From Chloroflexota bacterium (lineage in GTDB: Bacteria; Chloroflexota; Anaerolineae; Anaerolineales; Villigracilaceae): DNA of 64,000 nt. This document shows positions 52,453 through 61,624 of the stretch, in pieces. The position numbers and the translations under genes are program-made. The stretch covers positions 124,001 to 188,000 of the forward strand of contig JACAET010000031.1 of NCBI GenBank assembly GCA_013388685.1, in the 5' to 3' direction. How positions within the stretch are numbered: position 1 is the first letter of the stretch; every line of letters begins with the position of its first letter. The notes below the pieces were generated by a model. It saw nothing but the letters and a program-made list of their open reading frames with translations. It made no database searches and was not told where the DNA came from.

Positions 52453-52739
52453 AAAATAAAACTCTCATCTCACACAGAGACGAGAGAACTCTCGCGGTAC
52501 CACTCTGATTCCTGACACTGGGTCAGACTCTCAGCAGATGACAAACATCATCTTGTTCCTGTAACGCGGAACAACTTCGGCTTGCCTACTTTCAACCGAC
52601 TAGATCGGCGACTAGAAGACTGATTTCAGTTCGCGGCTCCGAGATGATTTTCGACCTGCGTCTCTGACCTGCTCTCACCACACCAGGCTCGCTGACAGTT
52701 CCGGCAAATCTACTCCTTCTCTTCACAGCCTTTAATATT
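52453..52739 (-). promoter_or_regulatory. T-box riboswitch of ileS
   Basis: On the minus strand, a promoter (TTGACG at 52769-52774, 17-nt spacer, CATAAT at 52746-52751) starts a ~290-nt leader. Stem I features: AGTAGA, GCGAGCCTGGTGTGGTGAGAG, and a candidate specifier ATC at 52646-52648 (Ile) in GAAAATCATCTCGGAG. The antiterminator carries the T-box sequence TGGTACCGCG (52493-52502). The terminator stem CTCTCGTCTC / GAGATGAGAG (52462-52486) is followed by TTTTATTTT. Uncharged tRNA-Ile should favour read-through into ileS. The specifier assignment is from sequence pattern only. Confidence 0.9.
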
Positions 52740-52790
52740 TTGCAGATTATGCCACAGGACACAACCGGCGTCAAACCGATTCGTCAAGTC

Positions 52791-52819
52791 TTGCACCCTG
52801 CCTCATCCTGCGGGATAAT
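52791..52819 (+). promoter_or_regulatory. Leaderless promoter of the GH36 gene
   Basis: TTGCAC (52791-52796), 17-nt spacer, GATAAT (52814-52819), 7 nt, ATG at 52827. Back-to-back with the ileS promoter on the other strand. Confidence 0.7.
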
Positions 52820-52826
52820 TCGGCAC

Positions 52827-54374
52827 ATGACCGCTCTGCTGCTGGACGCCGACGCCTTCTCCCCTGCTTCTCACCAAATTTTCACCGCCTCGCGCGTGAA
52901 CCTGAACCTGACTCAGCCCCCAAAGCGCTTCTTCCGCCACGGCTGGCAATCCTGGACACTGACCGCCTGGCTCAATCCGTCCACCCCACCCCTCCCCATT
53001 CGCGCCCCCGAATTTCGCGCCAAGGACGAAGACCCTGCCTACGCCTTTCACAAGAACCACATCGGCGCGTGGGTGGGTGCGGTGGAACTTGGGGAAGATG
53101 ACGTTTTACTTGTCGGCGCGCTGGGTCTTAGTGGACGGATTGAATTGAGTGGCTACACGCTGAACGGCTTCTACGAAGACAACCATCTAGGCGACTGGCT
53201 TGTCGCACGAGGCAAGGAGGAAGAGGTCTTTGCCAATTACGCCGCTTTGCTGGAGACAAAACTCGGCAGGACCCGCTTCGATCAGCCTCCCCGCGTCTGG
53301 TGTTCGTGGTACTCCCTCTACAAGTGGATCAACGAACCCATCCTCACCAAAGCCCTGCACGAACTGCGCGATTTACCCTTCGATGTGTTCCAGATTGACG
53401 ACGGTTGGCAGGACGAAAGCGGTCACTGGGAGGCGGGGAAAAACTTCCCCGCGGGAATGGCGGCGTTCGCAGAGAAAATCAAAGCCACAGGGCGCACTGC
53501 TGGCATCTGGCTTTCGCCGTTCATCGTTACGCCCAATCTGAAGATTTTCCACGAGCATCACGACTGGATTTTGCGCGACGAGCAGGGGAAACTCGTCACG
53601 GCAGGGAGAAATTGGACAGGTATTACGTACGCGCTCGACATCACCCGTCCTGAAGTGCTGGACTGGCTCGATAAGTTAATCCGCAAAGTGGTGGGCTGGG
53701 GATATGGCTACCTCAAACTCGACTTTCTCTATGCCGGCGCGGCGGTCGGGAAACGGTACAAGGACATACCGCGCGAGGAGGCATACCGCAATGCCCTGAA
53801 GGTGATGCGCGAGGCGGCTGGAGACGCGTACATTCTCGCTTGCGGCGCGCCGATTCTGCCCTCGCTGGGTCTGTGCGACGGCATTCGCATCGGTCCCGAT
53901 GTGACGAATTATTGGATTAATGCTGCCCTGACGATATGGCTGAACAATCCCAATGAGCCGTCCACTGTCAATGCCATTCGAACCTGTGTTCATCGTCTCT
54001 GGCTGAAGCCGCTGGTCAATATCGACCCCGATGTGATGTATTTCCGCTCGAAACATAATGCGCTCAAGCCTCACGAACAGCAGTTATTGCAAGACCTGGG
54101 GACGATTACAGGGTTCAAAGCCACGTCCGATTTGCCGGGGTGGTGGAAGGCGTCAGAGCAGGAAAAGGTGCGGGAATTTTTGGAGGCAGACGCGAAGGTC
54201 CAAAAAGTGAGGCGGTATGGCTATCAGATTGATGGGCGGGTGGTGGATTTCAGTCCCGCCATTCCCATTTCCGTTTCTCACATGGATTTTCCCGTTTGGT
54301 TGGCAAGGAATTGGGGGCTGATGAAGATCGTCTGGCATCAGGTCCTGCCTGCGGCGTTGGAATCGATCAAGTAG
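52827..54374 (+). CDS. GH36-like alpha-galactosidase
   Basis: 515 residues from the ATG at 52827. Barrel motifs: VWCSWYSLYKWINEP, FDVFQIDDGWQDESGHWEAG (first 18), the nucleophile region GYLKLDFLYAGAA (Asp) and the acid/base in CDGIRIGPDVTNYW (Asp). A short beta domain precedes the barrel and another follows. Shorter than typical GH36 (~700), lacking the large N-terminal supersandwich. It hydrolyses alpha-galactosides such as raffinose family sugars; specificity is inferred. No signal peptide. Confidence 0.88.
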   Translation: MTALLLDADAFSPASHQIFTASRVNLNLTQPPKRFFRHGWQSWTLTAWLNPSTPPLPIRAPEFRAKDEDPAYAFHKNHIGAWVGAVELGEDDVLLVGALGLSGRIELSGYTLNGFYEDNHLGDWLVARGKEEEVFANYAALLETKLGRTRFDQPPRVWCSWYSLYKWINEPILTKALHELRDLPFDVFQIDDGWQDESGHWEAGKNFPAGMAAFAEKIKATGRTAGIWLSPFIVTPNLKIFHEHHDWILRDEQGKLVTAGRNWTGITYALDITRPEVLDWLDKLIRKVVGWGYGYLKLDFLYAGAAVGKRYKDIPREEAYRNALKVMREAAGDAYILACGAPILPSLGLCDGIRIGPDVTNYWINAALTIWLNNPNEPSTVNAIRTCVHRLWLKPLVNIDPDVMYFRSKHNALKPHEQQLLQDLGTITGFKATSDLPGWWKASEQEKVREFLEADAKVQKVRRYGYQIDGRVVDFSPAIPISVSHMDFPVWLARNWGLMKIVWHQVLPAALESIK

Positions 54375-54406
54375 AGTCGCCTTTGCGGCATTTTGTACGA
54401 GGCACG

Positions 54407-54760
54407 TCAGGGATTATTCCCGCGAGCAAACAGAGCATCCGTCTTGGCCGCCATGATGAAATCGTTCTTGTGCAATCCTTTCACCGCATGCGTCCACCAT
54501 TGGACAGTCACCTTTCCCCATTCCAACACAATCAGAGGGTGATGATCTTCCAAGTCGGCAATTGCCGCTATCTTGTTCGTGAATTCGACCGCTTGAATAT
54601 AGTTCTTGAATTTGAACACGCGGTGCAGGCGCAAGATTCCATCCTGTTGCAGCGTTTGCCATTGCGGGACGTGAGGCAGTAATGCCGCGATCTCCGATTC
54701 GGCAAGCGGCGGCTCACCGCCGCGGCAAGGGACACAGCGCTCGATGGCAAGCCCAGCCAT
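54407..54760 (-). CDS. Pterin-4a-carbinolamine dehydratase
   Basis: 117 residues from the ATG at 54760 (an in-frame TTG precedes it). The PCD core DLEDHHPLIVLEWGKVTVQW with WTHAVKGLHKNDFIMAAKTD holds the conserved His-His and Trp. The enzyme dehydrates 4a-hydroxytetrahydrobiopterin; in bacteria without aromatic hydroxylases it may act in molybdopterin or folate metabolism. Start lies 2 nt after the HD-GYP gene. Confidence 0.9.
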   Translation of the reverse strand: MAGLAIERCVPCRGGEPPLAESEIAALLPHVPQWQTLQQDGILRLHRVFKFKNYIQAVEFTNKIAAIADLEDHHPLIVLEWGKVTVQWWTHAVKGLHKNDFIMAAKTDALFARGNNP

Positions 54761-54762
54761 GT

Positions 54763-56145
54763 TCAACCGCCTTTCTCTCTGAGTATCAGGGGAATGAAAG
54801 TCTCAACGACCTGCGAATCGAACAGGCGCCCCGCTTCTTGCCGCAGGTACTCGATGACATCCGGTTGCGGCAGTTTCTTGCGGTAGGGACGATCGCTGGA
54901 GAGGGCGTCCCATACATCCACTACGGCAAACATGCGGGCTTGCAAAGGAATGGTTTCTCCGGCAAGTTTATTCGGGTATCCGCTTCCGTTCCAGCGTTCG
55001 TGGTGATAACAGGGGATGATGAGCGCCTCTTTAAGATATTGAATTTGCGAGAGCATGTGGTACGCCATTTCGGGGTGGCGGCGCATGATGAACCATTCGT
55101 CGTCGGTAAGAGGACCGGCTTTTTGGAGGATTTCGTCGGGTATCCCCATTTTTCCTATATCGTGCAACAAGGCGCCGCGGCGGATGTGGACAATCTCTTC
55201 CTCCGAGAATCCCAACACGCGGGCAAGTTCCATGGTCATGTGCGTGACGCGCTGGGTGTGTCCCTCCGTTTCTTTATCGCGCAAATCGAGGGCGCGCACC
55301 CAGCCTTCGATGGTTTTGTCATAGGCGTCCTGGAGATCGGCATGGGCGCGTTGCAACTGCGCCTCCGCCGTTTTGCGTTCTGTGATATTGCGGGAAGACG
55401 CCTGAAATTCCCGTTGTCGGCTGGGTTCGTCGAAAAAAATTCTGGCGGTGGTTTCGAGCCAAATATATGTGCCGTTTTTATGGCGGGCGCGGTAGTCAAT
55501 GGTCACGGTATCCTGCCAGGGGTACCCGGTGAGAAGGTCAACCCATTCTCTTGCATCATCGGGATGGATCAGCGAGGCGATTGGAACGCCGATCAGTTCA
55601 TCGGGCTGATACCCTAGAATGGCACGGCAGGCGGGGGAAACGTAGAGAAAAGCGCCCATGACATCGTGTTTCGAGATCATGTCGGAGGAGTTTTCAGCAA
55701 GCAGGCGGAACTGCGCTTCCCTCTCTGCCAGGGTATTCTGCATGCGTTCCTTTTCCTGCCGGATGCGCCATTGTTCGATAGCCCGTTCGGCGATATGGGG
55801 CATATCCATCATCGACTCGGAGGATTTGACGATGTAATCGAGCGCGCCCGATTTGATGACATTGACGGCATTGCGTTCGCTGCCATAACTGGTCATGATT
55901 ATCACGGGAATAACGGGACGGTCCTCTTGCCTACGGAGCAGTTCGCTGCTGTCCCCATCCGGGAGTCTCCAGTCGGCGATAATCAATGTAGGCGCCGCCT
56001 CTCGCAAGTGAGCGCGCGCGTCGGTCAGGGTGTGCACAACGGTCAACTTGGATTTGTCGCCGCGGTCGTCGAACGCGCGTCGAATCAGTTCCGCGTGGGC
56101 AGGGTCATCCTCAATTAATAGTATATGGATGGTATTATCCATCAT
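54763..56145 (-). CDS. Response regulator with PAS and HD-GYP domain
   Basis: 460 residues from the ATG at 56145 (a second ATG is at 56142). REC domain: HILLIEDDPAHAELI, phosphoacceptor Asp in LIIADWRLPDGD, Lys in ALDYIVKSSES. A PAS domain follows (ENSSDMISKHDVMGAFLYVS). The C-terminal HD-GYP has HDIGKMGIPDEIL, RHPEMAYHML, and the HHERWNGSGYPNKL loop. HD-GYP proteins hydrolyse cyclic di-GMP. Directly downstream of a small response regulator and a histidine kinase on the same strand. Confidence 0.92.
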   Translation of the reverse strand: MMDNTIHILLIEDDPAHAELIRRAFDDRGDKSKLTVVHTLTDARAHLREAAPTLIIADWRLPDGDSSELLRRQEDRPVIPVIIMTSYGSERNAVNVIKSGALDYIVKSSESMMDMPHIAERAIEQWRIRQEKERMQNTLAEREAQFRLLAENSSDMISKHDVMGAFLYVSPACRAILGYQPDELIGVPIASLIHPDDAREWVDLLTGYPWQDTVTIDYRARHKNGTYIWLETTARIFFDEPSRQREFQASSRNITERKTAEAQLQRAHADLQDAYDKTIEGWVRALDLRDKETEGHTQRVTHMTMELARVLGFSEEEIVHIRRGALLHDIGKMGIPDEILQKAGPLTDDEWFIMRRHPEMAYHMLSQIQYLKEALIIPCYHHERWNGSGYPNKLAGETIPLQARMFAVVDVWDALSSDRPYRKKLPQPDVIEYLRQEAGRLFDSQVVETFIPLILREKGG

Positions 56146-56183
56146 CGTGCGATTAACCAATAGCGTTTCCCGCCGACAAACAC

Positions 56184-56633
56184 CTAACCCTTGCCATGGG
56201 GATGGGTATTCCACCCCAGCCAATAGAATCCAAGGTCATCCATCAGTTTTTTGAACTCTTCGAAACCTACAGGTTTGACAAGATAACTGTTGGCATGGTT
56301 GTAATACGCACGCGCCACGTCCTTTTCCGCCTCCGAGGTCGTCAAGATCACGACGGGAATTGCCTTGAGTTCATCGGATTCCTTGATGGCTTTCAACACA
56401 TCAATGCCGTCCACGCGCGGCAGGCGCAAGTCCAGGAGAATGACGTGCGGACGGGGGTTGTTCTCCTGACCGGCATATTCTTCCCGCCGGAAGAGATAAT
56501 CCAACGCCGATTGCCCGTCTAGAAAATGCCGCACCTTGTTTGCAATACGATGCTCCTCGAGGGTGCGAATGACCAATTCGGCGTGGTCCACATTATCTTC
56601 GACGAGCATGACGAGGATTGGTTCTCCAACCAT
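56184..56633 (-). CDS. Single-domain response regulator (Rcp-like)
   Basis: 149 residues from MVGEPILVMLVEDNVDHAE. Acidic pocket LVEDN, phosphoacceptor Asp in VILLDLRLPRVDGIDVL, Thr in VVILTTSEAEKD, Lys in SYLVKPVGFEEF. Stand-alone REC domains of this kind act with phytochrome-type kinases or as phospho-relays. It lies between the histidine kinase and the HD-GYP regulator. Confidence 0.92.
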   Translation of the reverse strand: MVGEPILVMLVEDNVDHAELVIRTLEEHRIANKVRHFLDGQSALDYLFRREEYAGQENNPRPHVILLDLRLPRVDGIDVLKAIKESDELKAIPVVILTTSEAEKDVARAYYNHANSYLVKPVGFEEFKKLMDDLGFYWLGWNTHPHGKG

Positions 56634-56780
56634 TGGTTTCTCCTTGCCGGTTTCCGGTTTGCCGTGATGCGCCAATTCTAACCGTTTTTTTTCTTTCTGC
56701 GACGCGTCAAGGTTACAGCATTGTCCCGGTCGGAAATTCTTGGGGAAGCGCCATACAGTTTTGGGGCATGCACCGACGCG

Positions 56781-58970
56781 TTAAATTTTCGGTTCCGGGA
56801 TTGGCAGCGTAAAATAAAACGTGGCGCCCCTCCCAAGTTCTGAGTCCAGCCAGATGCGTCCGCCGTGTATCTCGACGATACGCTTCACCAGTGTCAGTCC
56901 GATCCCGGTACCTTCGATGCTGGGATCGAGCCTGTTGAAGAGACCAAAGATACGGTCGTGGTATTTGGGATCGATCCCGACGCCGTTGTCACGAATATAC
57001 AAGATGGGTTTTCCATCCGCGTCCGTTCCGGCGGCGCCGATCTCAATGACGGGATTGGGCTGGTCGCCCATGAATTTGATGGCATTGCTTATCAGGTTTT
57101 GCAGCACTTCGGCCACGCGCAATCGGTCCACAAGGACCATCGGAAACGCTCCGTTGATCTCCATGCGGATCTTACCCGCTTCCAGCGGACCGGAAAGCAA
57201 CTCCACCGCTTCCCGCACCAATTCTCCAAAGGGAATCGCCTCCGGCGGGTTGGCGATACGTCCGATGCGCGAAAGTTCAAGCAGTTCATTGAGGAGCGTT
57301 TGCATTTTGTCTACAGCGCTTGCGATGCGGTTCAGATCATGGTCGAAACGCGTCATATCGCCGGATGACACGTCCTGTCGAAGATAGCCCAGGAAGCCGC
57401 GAATGGTAACCAGGGGAGAACGCAAGTCGTGGGAGACGGTGTAGGTGAAGCGTTCCAGTTCTTCGTTCTGCGACTCGAGTTCTTTGTTCAAACCGACTCG
57501 CTCGGTAAACAGGCGCGCATTCTCAAGCGCGTTCGCAACCAGATCAGCCATTGCCTGAAGGGCGGTAATATCCACGCGCGAGAAGGCGGCGGGTTTTTCG
57601 GATTGAATGGTCATGGCGCCAATGACATTCCCATGGGCGATCAGCGGCAGGGCAATTTCGGAACGCGTCAGCGGCAGCAGGGGATTGACAAAGCGGACTG
57701 CGTCCTCGCCCACATCCAGCGCGATGCGCGCCTGTTTGTGTTTGATGCACCAACCCACCATGGACGAATCCTCCAGTTTCAGGCGATGACCCATTTCCAG
57801 CATTTGCCTGCCCATTTCGCCGCTGGCGGCTCGCAAAACAGCCCATTCCCCGGCTTCGTCAATGAGAAACATTCCCACGTAGTAGTATTCGAAGTGATCA
57901 CGGATCAGTTCGACCACGCTTGGCAGAAGGTCATTGATATCCAAAATGGAAGTCGCCGCGCGGGCGACATCCGCCGCCGTCTGGAGTTGAATGGTGCGTT
58001 TCGTCAGCCCATGCACCAAATCTGCCTGCTCATCTTCGACTTGTTTAAGACTCGTGATGTCCGTCCAGACGCCCAGCCAGTAGAGAGGTTTACCGTTTTC
58101 ATCATACACCAGCAAGGCATCGTCCTTCAGCCAGACGACGCGGTTCTCTTTGGCAATGACGCGGTATTCCATGCTGAAAGGTTCGAGGGATTCCGAAGTT
58201 CGACGGCTTTGCTGTTTGACGAGCGCCGCGTCGTCAGGGTGGAGTATTTTCGTCCAGAACAAGGGATCATCCGTAAAGGCGCGGCGCGGATAGCCGAGTA
58301 TTTTTTCCACCTGAGGGCTGACGTATGTGGTCGGGGCTTCGGGTTGCAGGCTGTTGATGTAAATTGTGGCGGGAATATTCTCGAGCAGGGAACGATAACG
58401 CGCTTCGTTTTCGCGGCTTTTTACCAGCAATTGCTGCGTATTCATGGCGGTGATGCTTTGCAGCAATCCGGCGACGACGAAAAAGAAGACATATATAATG
58501 GCACGAGCCACAGGCGAATATTCAACCGTTTGCGTCACGACGCCGGTCATCTGGGCAAGCGCCATCAATACAACGGCAAGCGCGCAAATACCCACGATGA
58601 AATACGGTCTCTTTTTGAATGTCAGGACGCCGATCAGGATGACGATGACATACCCAAGGGTAACCGGAGCCGAAATTCCGCCCGCGGTGACCGAAGCAAG
58701 AGTCACAATCAGCCAAAGCAGGGAGACAAAAAAAACCGCTGCGTAACGCAGTTTTTTCCGTCGCACCAACCATAAGACGCAAAGCGAAGCCGGCACGACA
58801 ACTCCGGCAATGATCAGGGCGCGCTGGGTCAACGGTGGTGCCAGGAAAGGCGTCAGGATAACGAAGATCAGGCTGAGGACGATCAACCCTGCGCTCAGGC
58901 GATAATACAAACGCGCCTGAATATTCAAATCTTCCGAACCCAAATCGGGGAGATTAAGGATTCTACCCAT
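56781..58970 (-). CDS. Membrane histidine kinase with PAS and GAF domains
   Basis: 729 residues from MGRILNLPDLGSEDL. Six predicted membrane helices (~25-210), a PAS domain (RYRSLLENIPATIYINSLQP), a GAF domain (~375-535), then HisKA with the phospho-His in TYTVSHDLRSPLVTIRGF and HATPase_c: NLISNAIKFMG, RDNGVGIDPKYHDRIFGLF, GTGIGLTLVKRIVEIHGGR. Longer frame upstream overlaps the tRNA and is not used. Likely phosphorylates the REC proteins downstream. Signal unknown. Confidence 0.93.
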   Translation of the reverse strand: MGRILNLPDLGSEDLNIQARLYYRLSAGLIVLSLIFVILTPFLAPPLTQRALIIAGVVVPASLCVLWLVRRKKLRYAAVFFVSLLWLIVTLASVTAGGISAPVTLGYVIVILIGVLTFKKRPYFIVGICALAVVLMALAQMTGVVTQTVEYSPVARAIIYVFFFVVAGLLQSITAMNTQQLLVKSRENEARYRSLLENIPATIYINSLQPEAPTTYVSPQVEKILGYPRRAFTDDPLFWTKILHPDDAALVKQQSRRTSESLEPFSMEYRVIAKENRVVWLKDDALLVYDENGKPLYWLGVWTDITSLKQVEDEQADLVHGLTKRTIQLQTAADVARAATSILDINDLLPSVVELIRDHFEYYYVGMFLIDEAGEWAVLRAASGEMGRQMLEMGHRLKLEDSSMVGWCIKHKQARIALDVGEDAVRFVNPLLPLTRSEIALPLIAHGNVIGAMTIQSEKPAAFSRVDITALQAMADLVANALENARLFTERVGLNKELESQNEELERFTYTVSHDLRSPLVTIRGFLGYLRQDVSSGDMTRFDHDLNRIASAVDKMQTLLNELLELSRIGRIANPPEAIPFGELVREAVELLSGPLEAGKIRMEINGAFPMVLVDRLRVAEVLQNLISNAIKFMGDQPNPVIEIGAAGTDADGKPILYIRDNGVGIDPKYHDRIFGLFNRLDPSIEGTGIGLTLVKRIVEIHGGRIWLDSELGRGATFYFTLPIPEPKI

Positions 58971-59064
58971 AATCGCTAATGATGGACAAGTATAGCATCG
59001 GTTGATGGTTGAGTCATGACTGTGGCGGCAATAATTTTTGAGAGGCGCATGCAGGCGCAAATCG

Positions 59065-59092
59065 AAAGAGACTCCCACGCGGGAGTCTCTTT
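59065..59092 (-). terminator. Intrinsic terminator after tRNA-Gln
   Basis: Perfect 12-bp stem AAAGAGACTCCC / GGGAGTCTCTTT with loop ACGC, immediately downstream of the tRNA on the minus strand. Confidence 0.8.
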
Positions 59093-59096
59093 TGTG

Positions 59097-59167
59097 CTGG
59101 GGGCAATGGATTCGAACCACTACTAGCTGATCCAGAGTCAGCCGTCCTGCCATTAGACGAGCCCCCA
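59097..59167 (-). tRNA. tRNA-Gln (anticodon CTG)
   Basis: 71 nt. Acceptor stem TGGGGGC / GCCCCCA, then discriminator G. Anticodon arm GCTGA CTCTGGA TCAGC, anticodon CTG. T-arm contains GGTTCGAATCC. CCA is not encoded and must be added by a CCA-adding enzyme. It is followed by a terminator, then by the histidine kinase gene on the same strand. Confidence 0.95.
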
Positions 59168-59221
59168 ATGAATTGCCAGCGGGCGGTATTGTATCATGCG
59201 ATGGAGGAGCGGGCAAGCGTT

Positions 59222-59563
59222 CTATTTGCGCGCCGCGCGGCGGGAATTATCCTCCATGTCGAGCAGGATGAGAAGGGTCTTCGACACGGCTTGCAAGCCG
59301 AAGAAGTAAAAGACGCCCGGCATGGGCTCGAGAAGGTAGGGCTTGAACAGGCTGAACATGCCTGTGAAGGTCATCCCTTTATCGAAGAACAAGCCGTCTG
59401 CAAGTTGGGAGATAAAGAGAATGATGGAAAATAACCAAGACAACAGGTAGATTGTCAACACAACCCAGCCGATTCCTTCCGCCCAGCGGGAGAGGCGCAG
59501 AACGCCGTCGCGGTCGAAATAGGTTCCAAAGTACCGATGATTTTTGCCGTTGTCTTCATTCAT
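59222..59563 (-). CDS. Hypothetical membrane protein
   Basis: 113 residues. Basic/acidic N-terminus (NEDNGKNHRYFGTYFDRDGVL), then two hydrophobic helices (WVVLTIYLLSWLFSIILFIS and MPGVFYFFGLQAVSKTLLIL). C-terminus ends DNSRRAARK. GAGGA precedes the ATG. No family was recognised with confidence; it lies between tRNA-Gln and a TolB-like gene on the same strand. Confidence 0.65.
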   Translation of the reverse strand: MNEDNGKNHRYFGTYFDRDGVLRLSRWAEGIGWVVLTIYLLSWLFSIILFISQLADGLFFDKGMTFTGMFSLFKPYLLEPMPGVFYFFGLQAVSKTLLILLDMEDNSRRAARK

Positions 59564-59652
59564 ATCGTCCTCGATTCGGATAACTTCAATGAGCCATCAT
59601 ATCCGCGAATTTCGAAATTGCCAATACGCTTCGGGGGGAAAGCCGCCGTCCC

Positions 59653-60666
59653 TCATGGTTCCCATTGCGGTTGCCAATCGGGTTCGGGGTTATCGGTGAT
59701 CTGACGTACCGCCGAACCATCGGCGCGCATGATGAACAAGTCAGCCTGATCGCCATTTCGGAGGGAGTTGAAGGCGATCCACTGCCCATCAGGGGAGAAA
59801 GAGCAGGCGGCATTGTTGCCGCCATTCGTCAGTTGCCGGGCGGTTTGCGCCTCCACATCCACGAGAAAGATATTCTTGTCGCCCGGTGGTCCCGCGTAGA
59901 TGAGCAGGCGTTTCCCGTCCGGCGACCAATCCAGGCTTCCCCCCACCCCTTCGAGACCCCGCGTGAGTTGGCGAACATTAGAGCCATCGGCGTTCATGAG
60001 AAAGATTTCGTAAGCGTCCGGACGGTCCACTGCCATGGCAAAGGCGATGACGCCGCCGTCCGGCGACCAGTCGGCGGCAACAATGGCGTTCGGTCCCGCG
60101 TACAGCAGTCTTGGATTTTTCCCGGTATTTTCCACAGTCCACAATGAGGCAGGACCTTCTCCCGCGCGGTTGGCGAATAAGATGGTGCTTCCGTCGGGGG
60201 AAAAACTTGGCGAAAATACATTACCGACGTTTTCGGTGAGGCGAATGAGCCGTGCACCATCGAAGATAAACAGAAACAGGTCGAAGTAACCGCCGTTTTG
60301 ATTCGAGGCATACACGATGGAACCGCCCAGCGGAGAGTAGACCGGATAGTAGTTGTGCGCCTGAACGTTCGTGATTTGTTGATATCCCGTCCCGTCGGCG
60401 TTGACGAGGCAAAGTTGATTGAAGTCGCCGCGCGTACAGGTGAAGACGATGCGTCCGATGTTTGTTTTGGTTGGCTTGGGAAGAGGCGTAAAGGTTGGCA
60501 GGGCGGTGGGAAGGTCCGGGTCTGAGGCTTCGAACCGGCCGAGGTCAACGTTCACGGAGGGGAGCATCAGGCACAATCCAATGGCGATCACCACCAAGAA
60601 TAGCCCGATCGGCAAACGAAAGGCACGCGGGGAATTACGTCTCGAAAAGAGGCGATGCCGGGTCAT
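59653..60666 (-). CDS. TolB-like beta-propeller protein (membrane-anchored)
   Basis: 337 residues from the ATG at 60666. One N-terminal membrane helix (FRLPIGLFLVVIAIGLCLML), then at least five PD40/WD40-like units such as SPDGSTILFAN, SPDGGVIAFAM, SPDGKRLLIYAG and SPDGQWIAFNSLRNGDQADL. Propellers of this type bind proteins or peptides outside the cell. It starts 38 nt after the glycerophosphodiesterase stop. Not an intact Tol-Pal system: no pal, tolA or tolQ is in the window. Confidence 0.85.
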   Translation of the reverse strand: MTRHRLFSRRNSPRAFRLPIGLFLVVIAIGLCLMLPSVNVDLGRFEASDPDLPTALPTFTPLPKPTKTNIGRIVFTCTRGDFNQLCLVNADGTGYQQITNVQAHNYYPVYSPLGGSIVYASNQNGGYFDLFLFIFDGARLIRLTENVGNVFSPSFSPDGSTILFANRAGEGPASLWTVENTGKNPRLLYAGPNAIVAADWSPDGGVIAFAMAVDRPDAYEIFLMNADGSNVRQLTRGLEGVGGSLDWSPDGKRLLIYAGPPGDKNIFLVDVEAQTARQLTNGGNNAACSFSPDGQWIAFNSLRNGDQADLFIMRADGSAVRQITDNPEPDWQPQWEP

Positions 60667-60704
60667 CGGACGTTTCACTTTCGAGTTTTGTCCTGCGCCT
60701 TGTG

Positions 60705-61595
60705 TCACCGCATCAACAGTTCGACCAGCACATCGGGGCGGTCGGTGATGATGCCGTCCACGCCCCATTCGATATATTGGCGCATCAGGCCGGGGTCGTT
60801 CACCGTCCACGGTTCGACACGAATGTTTTTCGCATGCGCCTCTCGAATAAATCGCCTGGTCATGATGGGTATGTTATACGAGTCTGCGGGGTCGTACGGA
60901 GGCTGGAGGGAGTGGTAGTCGGGGGCGATCAATCCGCTCAAAAATAGTTTGCCCAGGATCACGAATTTCGTGACTTCGCTGCGCGAGGCGGAGGTGGCAA
61001 CCTCGGGGCAGGCGGCTCGAAAATTCCGCATGGCGTCATCGTGGAAGGAGGCGATCATGACCCTTTCCTGCATGGCGTATTTTCGAATCAAGTCACAGAG
61101 GGGTTTGTCCATCGGGTTTCTGGTTAATTTGATTTCGATGAGATAACGCAATTGCGGGAATCTCTCGAACAACTCGTCCAGCGCGGGGATCTGAATGCCC
61201 AGCCCGCGGTAGGGAAAGGTTTTTCCGCCGTCGTTCGACCAGTCGTACGCCGCGTCGAGGCGTTTCAACTCTTCGAGAGTCATGTCTTCGACGAACCCGG
61301 AGCCGTCGGTGGTATCGTCCACCGTTTCGTCGTGGATCAATACGATGCGGCCGTCTTTGGTGATATGGGCATCCATCTCAAGGATATCCGCGCCAACCGC
61401 TACAGCCCGTTCGAAGGCAAACATCGTATTGCCGGGCCAAACGCCGTCGCCGCCCTGGTGAGCAATCACAAGCGGACGCGGTGCGTTTTCATAGTAGGGA
61501 TGCGACTGAACGCCGGGAGTAAAGACCAGCAGGAGGAGCAGCGCCAGAAGGACAACGATCAAGATTGCGCGTACGGGCTGTATCTTCATTGGCAT
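60705..61595 (-). CDS. Membrane-anchored glycerophosphodiester phosphodiesterase
   Basis: 296 residues. An N-terminal membrane helix, then GDPD motifs: LVIAHQGGDGVWPGNTMFAF, ADILEMDAHITKDGRIVLIHDETVDDTTDG (first 20). The usual HRG is HQG and the PENT Glu is Gly (PGNT), so one catalytic/metal residue differs; Asp and His in EMD and HDE are kept. Hydrolyses glycerophosphodiesters to glycerol-3-phosphate. Followed by the propeller gene. Confidence 0.88.
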   Translation of the reverse strand: MPMKIQPVRAILIVVLLALLLLLVFTPGVQSHPYYENAPRPLVIAHQGGDGVWPGNTMFAFERAVAVGADILEMDAHITKDGRIVLIHDETVDDTTDGSGFVEDMTLEELKRLDAAYDWSNDGGKTFPYRGLGIQIPALDELFERFPQLRYLIEIKLTRNPMDKPLCDLIRKYAMQERVMIASFHDDAMRNFRAACPEVATSASRSEVTKFVILGKLFLSGLIAPDYHSLQPPYDPADSYNIPIMTRRFIREAHAKNIRVEPWTVNDPGLMRQYIEWGVDGIITDRPDVLVELLMR

Positions 61596-61624
61596 CTCTA
61601 TTGAAGGTCCTTCATGGACGCAGT

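Noticed and set aside
53676..54074. Minus-strand ORF inside the GH36 gene
   Set aside because: Antisense shadow; no ribosome site.
58971..59216. N-terminal extension of the histidine kinase
   Set aside because: It reads through the tRNA-Gln gene and terminator.
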